The position numbers were made by a program, and so were the translations under genes. 64,000 nt of DNA from an uncultured Porphyromonadaceae bacterium (GTDB lineage Bacteria; Bacteroidota; Bacteroidia; Bacteroidales; Muribaculaceae): positions 62,001 through 126,000 of the forward strand of contig CAMWNH010000001.1 of NCBI GenBank assembly GCA_947175605.1. The letters run 5' to 3'. Shown here one piece after another: positions 18,356 to 25,411 of the stretch (positions are counted from its first letter, which is position 1; every line of letters begins with the position of its first letter). The notes below the pieces were generated by a model. It was not told the DNA's origin and searched no databases. It saw nothing but the letters and a program-made list of their open reading frames with translations.

Positions 18356-18403
18356 TTGCGACCTGTACGGACATGCCTTTGGCCTGTCGCCGACAGGTCG
18401 CAA
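18356..18403 (+). repeat. Inverted repeat holding a REP-like sequence
   Basis: Eleven-base perfect arms at 18356-18366 (TTGCGACCTGT) and 18393-18403 surround a 26-nt loop that contains GGACATGCCTTTGGC (18369-18383), a sequence recurring near 21.8 and 22.4 kb. T-rich DNA flanks both sides, so it may also act as the terminator of the TIR gene. Confidence 0.55.
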
Positions 18404-18441
18404 GTTTTTGCGTTTGTCATAAGGGATAATGAAAATAGGCA

Positions 18442-18490
18442 TAAAAAAAGAATGAGAAACGAAGTCCGAAGGCTTGCTGTTTCTCATTCT
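18442..18490 (-). terminator. Intrinsic terminator of tRNA-Asp
   Basis: Perfect 12-base arms at 18449-18460 (AGAATGAGAAAC) and 18479-18490; read on the minus strand the stem is followed by seven T residues. It lies just downstream of tRNA-Asp. Confidence 0.85.
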
Positions 18491-18504
18491 CCTCTCTCCT
18501 CTTG

Positions 18505-18578
18505 CGGTATGGACGGGACTCGAACCCGCGACCCCCTGCGTGACAGGCAGGTATTCTAACCAGCTGAACTACCACACC
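18505..18578 (-). tRNA. tRNA-Asp (anticodon GTC)
   Basis: 74-nt cloverleaf on the minus strand: acceptor arms GGTGTGG and CCATACC with discriminator G, anticodon stem CCTGC/GCAGG with loop CTGTCAC (anticodon GTC), and T-arm GCGGGTTCGAGTCCCGT. CCA is not encoded. It has its own promoter and terminator. Confidence 0.95.
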
Positions 18579-18621
18579 ATTTTTTTGTGGGAGAGACATC
18601 AGCTCTTTTGCTTTTGCGATG

Positions 18622-18654
18622 CAAAGTTACGACCTTTTTTTCGCTTCTCCAAAT
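18622..18654 (-). promoter_or_regulatory. Promoter of tRNA-Asp
   Basis: On the minus strand TTTG (18654-18651) and TAACTTTG (18629-18622) are 21 bp apart, about 45 bases before the tRNA. Confidence 0.75.
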
Positions 18655-18716
18655 TTTTTTCAAAAAAAATAAAATAAAATTTCGATTTCTGACTGGCGCA
18701 GGGTATGTATGTCTAT

Positions 18717-18758
18717 TGAAAAACACACCTGCAAGCGATTCAAACGCTTGCAGGTGTG
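18717..18758 (-). terminator. Intrinsic terminator of the CotH-kinase gene
   Basis: Perfect 14-base arms at 18724-18737 and 18745-18758 with a 7-nt loop; on the minus strand the stem runs into TTTTTCAATAG. It lies 22 bases past the stop codon of the preceding gene. Confidence 0.88.
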
Positions 18759-18780
18759 AAGTCTATGTGTCGGAAATATC

Positions 18781-20721
18781 TTAGAGCCGAATGCGGCGGG
18801 CGGAGGTGCCTTTCACTTCGATGTAGATGTTGCCGCAGCGCGGATTCTCTACACGCATACCCTGAAGGTTGTAGTACTCGGCTTCGGCATCGGGAGTTTC
18901 CACCACCACGGGAGCTACGCCCGAAGGATCAGGCTTGGCATAGTCGGGCAGGGGAGCGGCCACGGTGGCGTCGCGTGCGGGCTCGGTGGCATTGGGCGAG
19001 GCAAGATAGTTGCCGAAACGCTCCTTGAGCCAGTTGGTCTTGTCATTCAGATGCCGGAGTACGCGGTTCAGACAGCCGTCCATGTCCGTATTGTCCACAA
19101 CCGGACGTGCGCCGTCAATGTCGGGCTGGCGTGCATCGTGCCAGCGCTTTCTGTCGGCCTTGGCTGCGGCCTTCAAGTGCGAGGCATATTCGCGCAGGGC
19201 CGGTTCCAGACCCTTGTAACCGTTGTTCATGAACCACAGCCACGTGGCCTTGACCTTATCGTTGAAGGTCTTGTTCTCGCGCATCGATGGAATCCATGTG
19301 TTGCCGAAAGGATCGCAGTTGTAGAAGAAGTCGCTCGTAGAACCATTGAAGGCATTGCCGCAGTCCCACAAGGGCGAGAAATGCCATTTCTGACCCTCGC
19401 CGCGGTCGCGGAAAAGGTAGGTCGAGCCGTGGTAGGATTCGTGGTGCGAGATGATTTCTTCCACCAGATAGTAGCGGGCGGCATCATCGAGATCCATATA
19501 GCGCCAGAGCTCGTCGGACTGATTGGCGGCGCCCACGGCATCGTTCATGGCCGTGAACTGGTCCGTGATGAAGCGCTTCTGCAGGTCGGAATATTCCTCG
19601 GGCGTATCCCAGGTCACGCGCAGGAGGTCGAGGTGATGTCTGTCGCTTGCGCAGGACTTTTCCTCGAGCTTAATTTGATTGTCCTCATCGTAGTTGTCGA
19701 GTTCCACGAGGTATCCGCCCGACACGAGCGCCGGATCGTCCACGAGATCGTCGAGCTCGGTGATATTCACGCGCTTCTTCTCCACGCGGATGCTCTCGGT
19801 GAGGAAATACAGGCCGCGGTAGTTGCCGTTGATCACAACTTCTACAGGCTGATGGCTGGGAGTCCAGGGCAGCCCTATGGCGCGGCCCAGCCAGAAGCCC
19901 GTGAAATTGCGCATGTAGCCATGCGTGTCGTCCGCATGGGCCAGCAGTGCGAAGTGCTTGCTGTTCGAGAGGCCCAGAAGGCTCTGCTTTTTGTCGAGTT
20001 TGAGCTTGAAGGGCTTCTTGGCATATGCCGTGCGCGTGTAGTTGCCGCGCGCCTTGATCTGCAGGGGCAGGGGCTCGTCCTTTGAGCCGATGGATTCCGC
20101 GCCCTCGGCCGCCATCCATTCGCAGCCATTGAGGTCAAGCCAGTATTCGGCATACGTGAAGTAGTTCTTGTGCCCCAGGTTGCGGTCGATCACTTCGTCG
20201 TTCAGCGCCGTATGCTCCTCGTCGGTGTAGACGTTGATGTAGAGCACGGGCAGTGTGCCCGAGAGCGACGGATCGGTTGGCATGTCGGGAGCCTGGTGGC
20301 CGTTGGCCGAAATGCGCATATAGGTAGGGCACAGTGCTGTGCCGTTGAGCTCGATGTCGAAGGTCAGCGTCACGTCGCGCAGGCCGTTGGCCTGGAAATT
20401 GCCGTTGGTGGGCACCATCTCCACGGTGGCCGCATCCGAGATTTCCACCAGGGGCTCGCCCTTGGCGTTGGCCGAACCGTAGTCCATGCCCCATTCTTCA
20501 TCGGCGATCTTGAACTGGCCGTCCAGCTCGTCGAGATGCAGAGTGTATTGCTTGTCGGTGCGTGTGAAGCGGAAGGCCTCGCGTGCATCCCACACGCCTC
20601 CGGTCATGCTGCCGCGCAGATACATCACCGGATAGCCCTGAGAGTCGACCGTCTCTGCCATAGCATAGCTCACGCCGGCGACGACACACAGCAGGGCAAC
20701 AAATATTTTTTTGAAATTCAT
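18781..20721 (-). CDS. Secreted CotH-kinase-family protein
   Basis: 646 residues with a signal peptide (about 1-22). Residues about 25-150 form a beta-sandwich resembling SusE/SusF carbohydrate-binding modules (YLRGSMTGGVWD, then YTLHLDELDGQFKIADEEWG). The CotH-kinase domain spans about 160-530 with IKARGNYTR, KPFKLKLDKKQSLLG, DTHGYMRNFTGFWLG, VVINGNYRGLYFLTES and WHFSPLWDCGNAFNG. In Bacillus CotH is an atypical protein kinase that phosphorylates spore-coat proteins; related domains occur in many secreted bacterial proteins of unknown target. The C-terminus (EYYNLQGMRVENPRCGNIYI) is the short tail module common on exported Bacteroidales proteins. Single-gene unit with its own promoter and terminator. 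Confidence 0.85.
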   Translation of the reverse strand: MNFKKIFVALLCVVAGVSYAMAETVDSQGYPVMYLRGSMTGGVWDAREAFRFTRTDKQYTLHLDELDGQFKIADEEWGMDYGSANAKGEPLVEISDAATVEMVPTNGNFQANGLRDVTLTFDIELNGTALCPTYMRISANGHQAPDMPTDPSLSGTLPVLYINVYTDEEHTALNDEVIDRNLGHKNYFTYAEYWLDLNGCEWMAAEGAESIGSKDEPLPLQIKARGNYTRTAYAKKPFKLKLDKKQSLLGLSNSKHFALLAHADDTHGYMRNFTGFWLGRAIGLPWTPSHQPVEVVINGNYRGLYFLTESIRVEKKRVNITELDDLVDDPALVSGGYLVELDNYDEDNQIKLEEKSCASDRHHLDLLRVTWDTPEEYSDLQKRFITDQFTAMNDAVGAANQSDELWRYMDLDDAARYYLVEEIISHHESYHGSTYLFRDRGEGQKWHFSPLWDCGNAFNGSTSDFFYNCDPFGNTWIPSMRENKTFNDKVKATWLWFMNNGYKGLEPALREYASHLKAAAKADRKRWHDARQPDIDGARPVVDNTDMDGCLNRVLRHLNDKTNWLKERFGNYLASPNATEPARDATVAAPLPDYAKPDPSGVAPVVVETPDAEAEYYNLQGMRVENPRCGNIYIEVKGTSARRIRL

Positions 20722-20775
20722 GGTTGGTAAGTTGGTTTATTGTTGTTTCGAATCATGGGTTTGCAAACCCGCATA

Positions 20776-20807
20776 CAAAAATACGAAAATTCGGCGCCAA
20801 ATCCAAA
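20776..20807 (-). promoter_or_regulatory. Promoter of the CotH-kinase gene
   Basis: On the minus strand TTTG (20807-20804) and TATTTTTG (20783-20776) are 20 bp apart; the ATG is about 55 bases downstream. Confidence 0.65.
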
Positions 20808-20829
20808 TAAATCTCTGCTGCCGGGGGGC

Positions 20830-20860
20830 TTGCACAGACGGAATTTAAGTCGTAACTTTG
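20830..20860 (+). promoter_or_regulatory. Orphan promoter reading into gene-free DNA
   Basis: TTG at 20830-20832 and TAACTTTG at 20853-20860, 20-bp spacer, with no downstream gene on this strand before the terminator at 21318-21360. Confidence 0.6.
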
Positions 20861-21317
20861 CACCAAAGGCTGAAAGCAGAAGCCTCGCAGGTCGAGGCAT
20901 TCACCGTAGGCCGCAAAGGCCGGCCATGCGGCTTGCCACGACATATGGAAAAGCGTTTATCGGCGCTCTTTTCTGACATCTTGAAATCTGGAAAATTTCT
21001 TTGGTATAGTCAGAACTGCAGCAAACGGTAGATGCCTTGCGGATATGTACGGATCCGGGAGGTAGGGCGCAAGGCGCCCGCGCTCCTTTCGGTGTAGTCA
21101 TCATATTCTGCGTGAGGTTTCTGCAAGTTTGCTCGTTCTTCTATACCGGGCATTCCAGAGCCTCAAGATGTGGAACGGGCAGCAAGTATGGCTCTCACGC
21201 ATTTTCTTTTTCCCACAGGTATAACAAAGCACGCACGCCCCGGGAGCCGGCGACCGAACTGAAAACAGAGCATCGCCAATATAGCCCTGCGCGGCGCCCA
21301 GTGTGTCGCAGAAAAGT

Positions 21318-21360
21318 GAAGTGGAGACCCCTGCACTGAGGCCTCCACTTCGTTTGTTTT
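21318..21360 (+). terminator. Bidirectional terminator-like hairpin
   Basis: Nine-base arms GAAGTGGAG (21318-21326) and CTCCACTTC (21343-21351), followed on the plus strand by GTTTGTTTT. It can end the plus-strand unit and, less strongly, the minus-strand lipoprotein gene that stops at 21405. Confidence 0.65.
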
Positions 21361-21404
21361 GCGTGTCCGCACGGATGCATGTCCGGGCAGACGATGCTGA
21401 GGAT

Positions 21405-21791
21405 TTATCGGATTTTGGTCCACTCCCACAGCTCCGACTTGTCGTCGTCAATGGATTTTATCACGAGGGTTCTGGACGTGAGCGTGTAGATGCGATATCT
21501 ACTCACATCGCCGTAACTTTCATCGTACAAGGTGAGGATATCACCTCGGAGCGTATAGCTGCCATACTCGTCCCAGTCGCCTGAGCCGCCAACCGAAATC
21601 CAGGTGTAGCTGCCGTTTTTCTTAAAAGTCAGGGTCTCGTAAATGTCATAATTGCTGAAGCCCCACGAGCCGACCAGCAGGGATTTCTCCGTGTCCTTGT
21701 CGCCTTTGGGATCATCGTCGTCGTCCTTGTCGCAGGCTGCGAAGACGAAGGGCAGCATGGCGATGAGGAGGTATCTGAGAATCTTTGTCAT
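21405..21791 (-). CDS. Lipocalin-like lipoprotein, copy A
   Basis: 128-residue predicted lipoprotein. The signal sequence MTKILRYLLIAMLPFVF ends in lipobox FAAC, and the mature protein begins CDKDDDDDPKGDKD, an acidic run after the acylated cysteine that matches the lipoprotein export signal known to send Bacteroidota lipoproteins to the cell surface. The remainder (LLVGSWGFSNYDIYETLTF, YTLRGDILTLYDES) looks like a small lipocalin/DUF-type beta barrel. Its signal peptide is identical to that of copy B (21957-22373), and the upstream DNA is also similar, so the pair arose by tandem duplication. Mature domains have diverged strongly. Ligand and role unknown. Confidence 0.8.
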   Translation of the reverse strand: MTKILRYLLIAMLPFVFAACDKDDDDDPKGDKDTEKSLLVGSWGFSNYDIYETLTFKKNGSYTWISVGGSGDWDEYGSYTLRGDILTLYDESYGDVSRYRIYTLTSRTLVIKSIDDDKSELWEWTKIR

Positions 21792-21834
21792 TAATTCGTG
21801 TGATTTTTTTATTTCGAAATTCGATTTAATGTAG

Positions 21835-21904
21835 GGACATGCCTTTGGCTCGTAGCAGTAAAGAGCTCATTCTTTGAGTGTTGGCGACATGCCGAAGGCA
21901 TGTC
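21835..21904. repeat. REP-like palindromic sequences
   Basis: GGACATGCCTTTGGC at 21835-21849 is a partial copy; 21886-21904 is a perfect palindrome with 8-base arms GACATGCC/GGCATGTC and loop GAA. Related partial copies are at 18369-18383 and 22416-22430 (GGACGAGCCTTTGGC). Confidence 0.6.
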
Positions 21905-21956
21905 CGTACACGTCGCGGGCAATCTGCGTGCCTGAACACGCCCCTGCATTCCGGAT

Positions 21957-22373
21957 TTACTTCTTCTTCAGCGTGATTCTGTCACCTCCGGCGGTCAAAG
22001 TCATGTTTTTCCCGGAAATTTTGCAGCCGAAGTATTCCATCTCAGGTTCGTCATACCTTTCATCTTCGTCTTCAGTGATGTATAGGTAGAGGATTTCAAT
22101 ATCGCTATCATACTCATAGTAGCCCTTGCAATATCCGAAATCTCTTTCGTCATCATCCCAGTATTTCCATGTGAAATTACCGTTGGATTTGAAATCCATA
22201 GACCATAGTTGAGAGGTGCTGTCGTAGCCATCGTCATATGTGTAGGTGCCGGTCCATGTACCGACGATATTTGCATCGCTACCCTTGGGATCGTCTTTAT
22301 CGTCGTCCTTGTCGCAGGCCGCGAAGACGAAGGGCAGCATGGCAATGAGGAGATATCTGAGAATCTTTGTCAT
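21957..22373 (-). CDS. Lipocalin-like lipoprotein, copy B
   Basis: 138-residue predicted lipoprotein with the same signal peptide and lipobox as copy A and mature start CDKDDDKDDPKGSD, again an acidic surface-export type signal. The mature domain (NIVGTWTGTYTYDD, then SMDFKSNGNFTWKYWDDDE, ending GDRITLKKK) has the G-W-strand, acidic-turn layout of lipocalin-like Bacteroidota lipoproteins and resembles the third paralogue at 24323-24787 more than copy A in its middle part. Strongly acidic, rich in Asp, Tyr and Glu. No consensus promoter directly upstream, so it may be read from the beta-barrel gene 100 bases before it. Confidence 0.8.
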   Translation of the reverse strand: MTKILRYLLIAMLPFVFAACDKDDDKDDPKGSDANIVGTWTGTYTYDDGYDSTSQLWSMDFKSNGNFTWKYWDDDERDFGYCKGYYEYDSDIEILYLYITEDEDERYDEPEMEYFGCKISGKNMTLTAGGDRITLKKK

Positions 22374-22477
22374 TGATTTGTATGAATTTTTAATTTGAAA
22401 TTCGATTTAATGTAGGGACGAGCCTTTGGCACGTAGCAGGCGCAAAAAGCTCATTCTATGCATCTGCTACGTGCTGA

Positions 22478-23176
22478 TCAGAATGCGAAACCGAGGCCCA
22501 GATGTAGATTGCCCGTGTTGATCTTATCCTTCTTATACGACCAGGCAGGAATGAAATCAGTGCCGTATTGAACCGTCAGGTACACGCGTGAGTATTGGAA
22601 GGTTGCGCCTATTTGCCAGCCCATCTGGAAGCGATTATATACGCCATCTTTACCCATCTTATCTTTGTCGAAGTAGCTCCATTTGTTGTCGTATATTTTC
22701 TCGCCATCGGAATCTTCTTCTACTTCCTTGCCGTTCATCAGGGCGTGTATCTTGAAGTTGATGCCAATGAAGGGGGCGATGCTGAATTCGTCCATGATGG
22801 CGAAGCGATAGCTGTAGTTTACGGGCACCTGGAAGTTCATGTTTGTAAATTTTTCGTACTCGCGGCCATAGCGGTCTTCATCCGAATAAGGGGTGGCGAA
22901 GTCGAAGTTTACATTCAGGCCCGCTTCAACGAACATGGGCAGCGAGCTGCTGAGGCTGAAGCCGTGCAGATAGTTGATGCCGATGCCGTTGGCAGAGTAG
23001 TTGCCATCTTTCTCTTTCCAGTTGTTGTGATAGCTGGTGTTGTTGTAGGTGATACCCAGGCGATTGTAACCCTTGATGTCGTCGGACGAGCGGAGATCAT
23101 ACTCTCCGGCGCGCTGTGCGCTGACGCTTGTTGCAGCCATGAGAGCCGTCAGGGCAAGAATAATAGTCTTTTTCAT
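22478..23176 (-). CDS. Outer-membrane beta-barrel protein
   Basis: 232 residues: signal peptide (about 1-20, ending VSAQ), then alternating hydrophobic/aromatic strands typical of an eight-stranded OmpW/PorT-type barrel (RLGITYNNTSYHNNW, NYSYRFAIMDEF, FQMGWQIGATFQYS) and a final strand LHLGLGFAF ending in Phe, the usual BAM-recognised terminus. Acidic loops (VEEDSDGEKIYD) suggest surface exposure. The gene lies 33 bases behind the TolB-like gene and ahead of the lipoprotein pair, forming a small envelope cluster. Substrate or role not evident. Confidence 0.78.
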   Translation of the reverse strand: MKKTIILALTALMAATSVSAQRAGEYDLRSSDDIKGYNRLGITYNNTSYHNNWKEKDGNYSANGIGINYLHGFSLSSSLPMFVEAGLNVNFDFATPYSDEDRYGREYEKFTNMNFQVPVNYSYRFAIMDEFSIAPFIGINFKIHALMNGKEVEEDSDGEKIYDNKWSYFDKDKMGKDGVYNRFQMGWQIGATFQYSRVYLTVQYGTDFIPAWSYKKDKINTGNLHLGLGFAF

Positions 23177-23209
23177 ATCGTTGTTTTTGAGAGGTTTGTG
23201 TTGTCGGGT

Positions 23210-24223
23210 TTAGAGTGCGAAATCCATTTTCCAGACGTTATACACGCCATCCTTCGAGCCTCGCTGCGACACGAAGTAGAAGCTCTTGCCGTCGGGAGCC
23301 CATACGGCCGAGAGGTCGTTGCCCGGATGATAGGTGAGCTGGGTGAACTGTGTACCGTCCGTGCGGATTGCGAAGATGTCGGTGTTGATGTTTTTGCCCT
23401 TCTCGTCCATCGAGGTGCCCGTCACCAGCAGCCAGCGGCCGTCGGGCGAGAGGCGCGGGGTAGTGAAGCTGCGTCCGGGCATCGACAGGAGGATTTCCTC
23501 AACGCCGGTCTTCAGGTTCACACGCCAGATCTCGCTCTCGTGCTTGTCGGTATAGCGTGCGCAGTAGATCACATCCGGATTGCCCGGGATGAGGCAGGGC
23601 GTCATGCCGCGCGAATAGTTGGAGAAGAGGTTTTTCTTGCGGTCGTAGCTCCAGATGCTGTAGTTGCCCATGCCCTCGCCGCGATGGAAAAGGATGGTGT
23701 TGTTGTCCTTGGTCATCTGGCCGGAGAAGTCATTGTCCATGCCCTGCGAGATCTGGCGCACTACGTTGCCTTCCTCGGCTTCGATGAGATATACGCCGTA
23801 GTGGCCCGAGCGGTATTCCGTGAAGCACAGAGTTTTGCCGTCGGGACTCCAGTTGAAGTCCGATACATTGGTGCGGAAGGTGCGCTGGGTACTTGCGCCG
23901 CCGCGCGCCGCGTCCTTCACCATCACGTTGGACGTCTTGTTCTTCCAGTTGAGGTAAGCGAGTTTCTTGCCGTCGGGTGAGACGGCGATGCGCGGATTCA
24001 CCCACCAGTCGATTTTCGAGAGGTTCTTGATGCCAAGAATGCCTTTTGCGGTGCTTACGAGATTCTCGGAATTCACGCAGTCGGCGTCCTCGGTGATTTT
24101 CTCGAACTTATTGCCGCCTTCCTCGGGCACATATACCTCAGACAGGTCCGTGACAACGCGTTTGGCGTCAGCCACACCGGCGCAGCAGAGTGCGGCAAGT
24201 GCCGCGATAATGGTTTTTTTCAT
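23210..24223 (-). CDS. Exported TolB-like (PD40) beta-propeller protein
   Basis: 337 residues with a signal peptide (about 1-20, ending GVADA). Six or so WD40-like PD40 repeats are visible, with signatures RIAVSPDGKKLAYLNW, FNWSPDGKTLCFTEY, RLSPDGRWLLVTG and AVWAPDGKSFYFVSQRG. This matches TolB-type periplasmic propellers. It is not TolB itself as there is no tol-pal cluster and the N-terminal TolB domain is absent. Its position directly upstream of the beta-barrel gene suggests the two work together at the envelope; that is inference. Confidence 0.78.
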   Translation of the reverse strand: MKKTIIAALAALCCAGVADAKRVVTDLSEVYVPEEGGNKFEKITEDADCVNSENLVSTAKGILGIKNLSKIDWWVNPRIAVSPDGKKLAYLNWKNKTSNVMVKDAARGGASTQRTFRTNVSDFNWSPDGKTLCFTEYRSGHYGVYLIEAEEGNVVRQISQGMDNDFSGQMTKDNNTILFHRGEGMGNYSIWSYDRKKNLFSNYSRGMTPCLIPGNPDVIYCARYTDKHESEIWRVNLKTGVEEILLSMPGRSFTTPRLSPDGRWLLVTGTSMDEKGKNINTDIFAIRTDGTQFTQLTYHPGNDLSAVWAPDGKSFYFVSQRGSKDGVYNVWKMDFAL

Positions 24224-24242
24224 TTGCTGAATCCTGATAAAG

Positions 24243-24297
24243 GGCCGGAAGCGGGACCGCCGGTTTTTGACTTGGCGAGGGGCTCCGGCTTCCGGCC
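24243..24297 (-). repeat. Ten-base inverted repeat between envelope genes
   Basis: GGCCGGAAGC (24243-24252) and GCTTCCGGCC (24288-24297) flank a 35-nt loop downstream of the third lipoprotein gene. No T-run follows on the minus strand, so it may be an mRNA-stabilising or REP-type hairpin rather than a terminator. Confidence 0.4.
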
Positions 24298-24322
24298 GCA
24301 GGTTAGAAAAGCATCCGGTGTG

Positions 24323-24787
24323 TTATTTTTTTCTTGTCAGCGTGGCTGTACCGTCGATGTCGTTGCCGCTGAGATACATCTTGTTGCCCGATATGCGGCA
24401 TCCGAAAGTCACCGTTTCCGAGTCTTCGCCCCAGTCGCCTTCTTCGTCGTCTCCCTGGACGGTCAGGCGCAGCTTCTCACGGTCTTCGTCGTAGGTGTAG
24501 ATGCCATAGAGACTATATTCATCATCATAGTCCAGCTCCACGCAGTCAAGGGTGAACTTACCGTTGGTCTTGAGAACGAGTGTCCATTTTTCGGACCACA
24601 TGTCGTAGCCTTCACCGTCTTCATCGAAATCAACGGTTCCGGTCCATGTGCCGGCTATTTCAACGTACTCGGTGCGGTCGTCGTCATTGTTGTCATCGTC
24701 CTTGTCGTTCTTGGGTTCGTCCTTGTCGCAGGCTGCGAATGCCAGGGGAAGCATGAAAATTAGCAGATACTTGAGCAGTTTTGCCAT
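24323..24787 (-). CDS. Lipocalin-like lipoprotein, third paralogue
   Basis: 154-residue predicted lipoprotein: signal MAKLLKYLLIFMLPLAF with lipobox FAAC, mature start CDKDEPKNDKDDDNNDDD, an extended acidic tether fitting the Bacteroidota surface-export signal. The domain that follows (IAGTWTGTVDFDEDGEG, LVLKTNGKFTLDCVE, FGCRISGNKMYLSG) is clearly related to copy B at 21957. I start it at the ATG at 24787 because the signal peptide aligns with the paralogues; the frame stays open upstream but into the putative leader. It lies about 50 bases after a T-rich terminator of an upstream structured RNA candidate, which may regulate it. Confidence 0.78.
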   Translation of the reverse strand: MAKLLKYLLIFMLPLAFAACDKDEPKNDKDDDNNDDDRTEYVEIAGTWTGTVDFDEDGEGYDMWSEKWTLVLKTNGKFTLDCVELDYDDEYSLYGIYTYDEDREKLRLTVQGDDEEGDWGEDSETVTFGCRISGNKMYLSGNDIDGTATLTRKK

Positions 24788-24828
24788 TTTATTTGTTGGG
24801 TTGTTTTGGCCGAGCCCATTCCTTGCTT

Positions 24829-25094
24829 GGCAATAAAAAAAGAAAAAGCGTGGAATGACTCCTTGTCTATCTTCTCGGAGGCATCGCCAAACGCCCAACA
24901 CAAAATAAACGGTTCATTTCCACGCCTACGTATATAGCCGGACCTCCGCACAATGCGGGCCCGTGTATATGCGCGTGCTGCATAGCAAGGTTGAAAATGC
25001 TGTGTCCTTTGTGTTCTTGAAATTTGGCGATTTCCGAGAAAGGATAAAGCAAGTTACGCTTTCAAAATGTCTTGTCCGGCTTCCCGAACGGCTG
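24829..25094 (-). ncRNA. Candidate structured RNA or attenuated leader
   Basis: Read on the minus strand from a consensus promoter, this stretch folds by two nested helices: 25023-25040 with 24872-24891 (17 base pairs around a 3x1 internal loop) and, inside it, 25008-25015 with 24897-24904 (8 pairs). A further irregular hairpin occupies about 24922-24977 with a CCGCA/TGCGG tip. A second pairing, 24914-24925 with 24848-24858 (11 pairs, one bulged base), is followed by 12 T residues broken by one C, a terminator pattern. This pairing cannot coexist with the nested helices. It could be an independent 6S-like RNA or a switchable leader of the lipoprotein at 24787. Family not recognised. Confidence 0.5.
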
Positions 25095-25125
25095 CAAAGA
25101 TAGTGAATATTTTTATTTCTGCAAA
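25095..25125 (-). promoter_or_regulatory. Promoter of the structured RNA candidate
   Basis: On the minus strand TTTG (25125-25122) and TATCTTTG (25102-25095) are 19 bp apart. The first coding ATG downstream is about 300 bases away. Confidence 0.65.
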
Positions 25126-25209
25126 AAATAAAGTGCTGACTGTGTGCGCATCGTAAAGCAAAATTGCGCCATATGTGAAAATGCATTAAAAACAATTAAA
25201 TAGTGCGTA

Positions 25210-25244
25210 TTTGTGTTTTTAATCCCAAAATTTGCGTACCTTTG
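25210..25244 (+). promoter_or_regulatory. Possible promoter of a plus-strand small RNA
   Basis: TACCTTTG at 25237-25244 is a full -7 match; the nearest TTTG (25210-25213) is 23 bp away, slightly long. No gene follows before the terminator at 25348-25386. Confidence 0.45.
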
Positions 25245-25340
25245 TATGCGGATAGTTTGCGCGAGCGTCTCACGCCGGAATGGTGCCGGATTCCCGACGC
25301 GGCTTCCGTCAGACAGAAAGTATAAGTGAATCATAGGTTA

Positions 25341-25386
25341 AAAAAACACGTGCAGCAACTCGGGAGAGTCGCTGCACGTAAGTTTT
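25341..25386. terminator. Bidirectional terminator after pnuT
   Basis: Arms ACGTGCAGC (25348-25356) and GCTGCACGT (25371-25379) with inner ACTC/GAGT pairing and loop GGGA; T-run on the plus side, A-run (T-run on the minus strand) on the other. Confidence 0.88.
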
Positions 25387-25411
25387 TTATGCGGGGAGAA
25401 GTCGAGGGGCG

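Larger units (their letters stand above)
20722..21404 (+). other. 683-bp gene-free interval with structured RNA candidate
   Basis: No convincing coding frame is present on either strand. On the plus strand a consensus promoter (TTG 20830-20832, TAACTTTG 20853-20860, 20-bp spacer) is followed by several strong hairpins: GCCTCG/CGAGGC near 20882, GCCGCA/TGCGGC near 20911, and GGAG..GGGCGC/GCGCCC..CTCC at 21058-21086. The unit ends at the terminator-like hairpin 21318-21360, so a non-coding RNA of up to about 490 nt is possible. I saw none of the conserved core sequences of RNase P RNA or tmRNA. The minus-strand promoter of the CotH gene also lies here. Confidence 0.4.
24788..25411. other. 624-bp gene-free interval with two divergent RNA candidates
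   Basis: No convincing coding frame. The minus strand holds a promoter at 25095-25125, long-range helices and a terminator near 24836-24858. The plus strand holds a weaker promoter at 25210-25244 reading toward the bidirectional terminator at 25341-25386. Details are in the separate entries. Confidence 0.5.

Noticed and set aside
21037-21339. 100-codon plus-strand frame in the gene-free interval
   Set aside because: Arg/Pro/Cys-rich composition without a domain; it lies across strong hairpins and looks like non-coding DNA.
20853-21360. RNase P RNA or tmRNA in the gene-free interval
   Set aside because: The conserved core sequences of both RNAs, including the tmRNA T-arm, were not found.
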